A stretch of DNA of 64,000 bases. It comes from Haberlea rhodopensis. Lineage: Eukaryota; Streptophyta; Magnoliopsida; Lamiales; Gesneriaceae. Positions 60,059-64,000 of the stretch are shown here, one piece after another. The stretch spans positions 124,001-188,000 of the forward strand of contig CAJQUN010000465.1 of assembly GCA_907163345.1 (NCBI GenBank), given 5' to 3'. Every line of letters starts with the position of its first letter. Position 1 is the first letter of the stretch. The notes beneath the pieces were generated by a model, which was not told where the DNA came from, made no database searches, and was given only the letters and a program-made list of their open reading frames with translations. A program made the position numbers and the translations under genes.

Positions 60059-62646
60059 TGTAAGGACCCCCGTGCCCTTAACCCGTAATTAGTGCATTAA
60101 GCCATACCATAAGTGCATATAATCAAACCATCAGGGGAAAAACCCTATGCAAGTGCAACACCGTATGCTACCCAGAAAATTTCTTGCATTCAATTCCCAA
60201 TATTCAAATTCCCCCTACCATTATTATTCACATAACATGCACCCACATAATACACTAATATGCTCTTAGTTCATTTAGCAATTTCCATAATTAATTGCAT
60301 GCAACCATAATGAACGGAAAGAGGCCATAGCCCATTTATACATCCCATATACACGTAAGGTGTACTCAATGAATAAACGTGTATTTGATGCATAAAACAC
60401 TATACCGAATACCGCTACTGGTACTTCTATCCTGGAAGCACCTTCCAAGCACAACTCGATCTCAACACTGGATCTGAGCGTCCATCCAACCAGCTCTGGT
60501 ACCTCGATCCTGGAAGTACCTCTAACCAAAAGCCCGAGCTCGACTCTAAAGCCGCTACACCTGTGTTACCTGCCCCAACAGAGACAGCCCCCACACGGGG
60601 TGAGCATACCAATACCACCAATCACAAAATAATAATATTGCAATTCATAATTTACAGAATGTAAATGCCATAATTTAAATGATACTCCCTGGATGGCAAT
60701 ACCCTCATCCGGGATCCCCCTGTATTGTCCCTGTTCTCAAAATAACCAAACTCATCAAATTCCCAAAGCCAGTTAATCGTCACATAGATTAACTAATACC
60801 GTTCTATTATACCAGTTCCATAATCAAAGGGATAAGAACATAATGTAAAAGACTATAGATATCGCATATATCTAACCAACAATTCCATGTTCTTATTTCA
60901 TTGCTCGCTCCACAATAGCGGCATACTAAACCTCGCGCACGCTCAACAATAGCGGCGTCATAACCGATGGTCGCCCAATGGCGACCGCATCCCGAATCAT
61001 TGCTCGCTCGAAGGCGGCACTGTATGATTCCCAATATATATATATATATATCCATTGAAGGCAAAGACCGTTTACCATGCATATCATTATCCATTTGAAG
61101 TAAATATAGTGCACCATGCATCTCAATATTTATCCAATGTAATTACCACATGCCAGACCACCTGCCAGATATTGTAATGTCCATATAATACAATTACCAT
61201 ACACCATGTATTCCAATGCCCATTTAATACCATTATCACAAACCATGCATATTACAGTTGCAATACTATAATAGGCTAATGCTCGTACGTCCCACGTACC
61301 TTAATTCTCCGTAGTCCAAGCCAAACCTTCCTTGAGTCCCATGCCTAGAGAAATATGTGCTAAAACACATAAACGACTCAAAATCAAGAATAAGCATGCG
61401 GTCACGTGCCCACGCACGTTCGAGACTCCCAATCATATCGTCAATCCATGACGATTACCAAAATAAAAGCCCCCCGGCTAAGCATGCATACTACCCAAAA
61501 TATTCCATTTTATATGATTAACAGATAGCCAAAAACCCAACCAAAAATTCCGTTTAATAAGCTTGGTTCCAATCAAACCATTTTAAAAGCCTAACATTCT
61601 CATTGGAATGTGAACAACACTCCGGAAGTCGGCCCTTTAGACCTCGGTTCCAAAATCCCAACATTTTCCAACATATTCGAAAATCCATGCAGGTGAACAG
61701 TGCCGCGATCGATCGCCCATCAGGCGCGATCGATCGCGCAAGCCTACTGCCCGAAAAAAATCAATCCGCGATCGATCGCCACATCTCGCGATCGATCGCT
61801 GAGACCCTCGCGATCGATCGCCCCCTATTCGCGATCGATCGCCGATACTGTACATCTTCTACAAATTCCAGTAGCATGTCGCGATCGATCGGCGCCTCGC
61901 CAAGATCGATCGCGGACTGCGATTTTTCGAAAAACTCGAGTTCTAATGGTGTTTTTCACACCCAACTCCAAACCAACACCCCATACCACCTCAATGCCTC
62001 AAATACAACAATTAAACTCCATGAAAACACTGAAATCAACATTTTGGATTTTAACCCAAAACCCCCAAATGCCATAACCAACCCAAAACTCAACCACACA
62101 ACACAAAACCACAATCAAATTGAAGCCAAAAGAGAGGAGAAGAATATTACCTATCTTTCTTCAAGAAATCCGGCCCCCATAATCGAGTTCTAACGATTTT
62201 GCTTCAACCAAAGGGAAGGGGAAGGGTTTGGGGCGAAGGTGGCGTGAGAGGGGGAGGAGAGGAGAGAAATGGATTCCAAATGACGGAATCCCGAGTCCAA
62301 CGGGTATATATAGCAAAATACCCCAACACACCAAAACCTCCGCAAATACATCATGATTCATTAAAAATCATCTGTTTTCAAAAACTCACCCTCCAACATC
62401 AAATCCCCAGACTGGCCCCAACACAAGGCACCCCGGACTCCAAGTCCCACTAAAAACCCAAATCATAGGCTTTCCACCAAAATGAGAATACAATCTCAAC
62501 CTTTGGATCCAACGATCACAAATGCCCAATCTAACAACCTCGGGAGACCCAAACCGCAATTAATTCCTAATTGCTTACAATTAAAAAAAATCCATCCAGG
62601 ATTAATACTACACCGGGATTAACACCATTAATTCCCGGACATCACA
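60059..62646 (-). repeat. 5' LTR of the young LARD
   Basis: 2588 bp, constant offset of 6356 to the other LTR until a single-base indel near 62618. Its right edge (TGTGATGTCCGGG on the minus strand) abuts the atgat duplication. Confidence 0.95.
61705..61913. repeat. CGATCGATCG palindrome cluster 10
   Basis: Identical to cluster 9: seven perfect cores and one variant, with the same spacings. Confidence 0.93.
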
Positions 62647-63306
62647 ATGATCGAGCATCTTAAGCAACTGTACCAACAACAAGCAAGACAAGAGAGGTAT
62701 GACGTCTCTAAAGCGTTATTCCAGTGTAGAATGGTAGAAGAAAGTTTGGTTGGAACTCATGTACTCAAGATGATTGGGTATATTGAGAATCTGGAGAAGC
62801 TGGGTTTTCCTTTGGACCAAGAGTTGGCCACTGACGTGATCTTGCAATCGTTGCCTGAAAGCTTCAGTCAATTTGTCTTGAATTACAATATGATTGAAAT
62901 TGAAAAGACTCTACCACAATTACTTGGCATGCTTAGAACCTTTGAAGCAAACAACAAGAAGTCTAAGCCTACAAACGTTCTTATTGTGAATAAGAGCAAA
63001 GGAAAGACTAAAGCTAAAAGCTTCAAGAAGAACAAGAAGGTCCTTGTTAAGTCTAAACAACATGCTTCTGCACTAAAGCCAAAGGGAGGAGTGGCAAAAG
63101 AAGGAAGCTGTTTCCATTGCGGTGAGACCGGTCATTGGAAAAGAAATTGCAAAGTTTATCTGGAGGATCTTAAGAAGACGAAGGGAAGTGTGACTTCCAC
63201 TTCAGGTATTTTTGTTATAGAAGTCAATTTATCTACTTCTTCATCATGGGTATTAGATACTGGATGTGGATCTCACATTTGTGTAAATGTGCAGGATCTC
63301 AAGTAG
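62647..63306 (+). CDS. gag: Copia gag C-terminal part and protease start
   Basis: Continuation of gag after the LARD; 62647-62651 is the duplicated target site. It has a capsid-like helical region, a lysine-rich stretch (about residues 103-147 of this frame) and a CX2CX4HX4C zinc knuckle (C155, C158, H163, C168), which binds RNA. It ends in the protease start with an LDTG active-site motif (203-206). A TAG at 63304-63306 ends the frame, whereas the protein similarity continues one base later in another frame. That is a frameshift, because Angela-type elements have one gag-pol frame. Confidence 0.93.
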   Translation: MIEHLKQLYQQQARQERYDVSKALFQCRMVEESLVGTHVLKMIGYIENLEKLGFPLDQELATDVILQSLPESFSQFVLNYNMIEIEKTLPQLLGMLRTFEANNKKSKPTNVLIVNKSKGKTKAKSFKKNKKVLVKSKQHASALKPKGGVAKEGSCFHCGETGHWKRNCKVYLEDLKKTKGSVTSTSGIFVIEVNLSTSSSWVLDTGCGSHICVNVQDLK

Positions 63307-64000
63307 GACGTTGGCAAAAGGCGAAGTAGATCTCCGAGTTGGAAATGGAGCAAGAGTTGCTGCATTAGCTATAGGAGATTACCATTTATCTTTGCCTTCT
63401 GGTTTATCATTGATTTTGAAAGACTGTTATTTTGTGCCGTCTATTACCAAAAACATTATTTCTATTTCTTGTTTGGACAAGTTTGGATATTCATTTATTA
63501 TAAAGAACAATTGTTGTTCCATTTATTTAAATGATATGTTTTATGCTAGTGCACAAATGATTAATGGTCTTTATGTATTAAATCTTGATATGCCTGTCTA
63601 TAACATAAATACTAAAAGGATTAAGAATAATGATTATAATCCAACTTATCTCTGGCATTGTCGCTTGGGCCATATAAACGAGAATCGCATATCAAAACTT
63701 CATAAGGATGGAGTATTGGATTCATTTGATTTTGAGTCATATGAAACATGGGAATCTTGTTTAATGGGCAAGATGACTAAAGCCCCGTTCAAGGGACATG
63801 TTGAAAGGGCAAATGTTTTATTGGGACTAATACATAGTGATGTATGTGGGCCAATAAGTACACAAGCTAGAGGTGGTTTTCAATACTTCGTTACATTTAC
63901 TGATGACCTCAGTAGATATGGGTATGTGTACCTAATGAAGCATAAGCATGAAACCTTTGAAAAGTTCAAAGATTTCAAGAATGAAGTACAAAACCAACTT
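63305..64000 (+). CDS. pol: Copia pol: protease end and integrase N-terminal half (partial)
   Basis: Open to the window end in the frame shifted by one from gag, with no stop in 232 codons. It has the protease remainder, then an integrase zinc end with H at 63656 and H at 63671. The Cys-pair region is damaged: the first position reads TGG (Trp, 63749-63751) and only the second Cys (63758-63760) remains. The catalytic core follows with the first Asp in a HSDVCGP segment and the second in TDDLSRY; the Glu is outside the window. The lost zinc Cys and the frameshift mean this copy could not supply active enzyme. Confidence 0.9.

Larger units (their letters stand above)
53703..62646 (-). mobile_element. 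Complete young LARD in copia gag, TSD atgat
   Basis: LTRs 53703-56289 (2587 bp) and 60059-62646 (2588 bp) with duplications atgat (53698-53702 and 62647-62651), primer site 60043-60054, polypurine tract about 56290-56303, internal 56290-60058. I see one substitution and one single-base indel between the LTRs. No gag-pol coding in 3.8 kb of internal sequence. Same family as 26554-44175 and 21448-23843. It is the youngest insertion by LTR similarity together with the gypsy at 1-8190. Confidence 0.95.
50225..64000 (+). mobile_element. Angela-type Ty1/copia element, 5' part, split by a LARD
   Basis: 5' LTR 50225-51735, primer site 51737-51748, leader to 53397, gag from 53398, LARD insertion 53703-62646, rest of gag and protease 62652-63303, then integrase running off the window end. 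The TGTTGGGATATGCCCT LTR start and the gag sequence style match the Angela/BARE lineage. It sits in the gypsy pol at 50224 (left TSD candidate ggtat). Its 3' end is outside the window. Confidence 0.93.

Overview
The window is nuclear DNA of a flowering plant with a retrotransposon-rich genome. I find no host gene, rRNA or tRNA gene. Nearly every base belongs to nested LTR retrotransposons, recognised from TG...CA long terminal repeats, primer-binding sites complementary to initiator tRNA-Met (TGGTATCAGAGC), polypurine tracts, 5-bp target-site duplications (TSDs) and decayed gag/pol domains. The species cannot be named from the sequence.

Left stack (1-24266). A Ty3/gypsy element on the minus strand (1-8190, left end outside the window) sits in an LTR of a Tat/Athila-like family (8191-9067). 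That LTR sits in the 3' end of a SIRE-like Ty1/copia element (9068-12048), whose LTR also carries a solo LTR (10312-11867, TSD acgct). The copia element lies in a minus-strand non-autonomous element (pieces 12049-12140 and 16428-18321) that also holds a truncated gypsy copy (12141-16427). Then come an LTR piece (18322-18812) and a minus-strand gypsy-type LTR (18813-24266) broken by two solo LTRs (19465-21141, TSD acaac; 21448-23843, TSD caaac).

Ground layer (24267-24906). About 400 bp of unclassified sequence and a hAT-like or GGTTCGG-type repeat.

Right stack (24907-64000). An LTR (24907-25995) is broken by an LTR start (25996-26553), which is broken by a large retrotransposon derivative (LARD, 26554 onward, plus strand). 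The LARD's 5' LTR contains a whole gypsy element (28221-38360, TSD catgt). Its 3' LTR is cut at 44176 by a minus-strand chromovirus-type gypsy element. The pol gene of that element is broken by a solo LTR (46290-48371, TSD ctcat) and at 50225 by an Angela-type copia element. The copia gag is split by a very young LARD (53703-62646, TSD atgat). The copia pol runs off the right edge in the integrase.

The most unusual signal is a set of ten clusters of the palindrome CGATCGATCG (52 perfect copies by my hand count, all in LTRs). Neighbouring copies are mostly 19-22 bp apart, centre to centre, and they occur in four LTR families that otherwise look different. The LARD, S-type and gypsy LTRs also share a GTACGT-N3-6-ACGTAC inverted repeat and arrays of short hairpins. 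The LARD internal regions carry a kilobase of such hairpins and no recognisable gag-pol. How these elements interact is inference: the LARDs keep LTRs, primer site and polypurine tract and so probably depend on proteins of related chromovirus-type gypsy elements.
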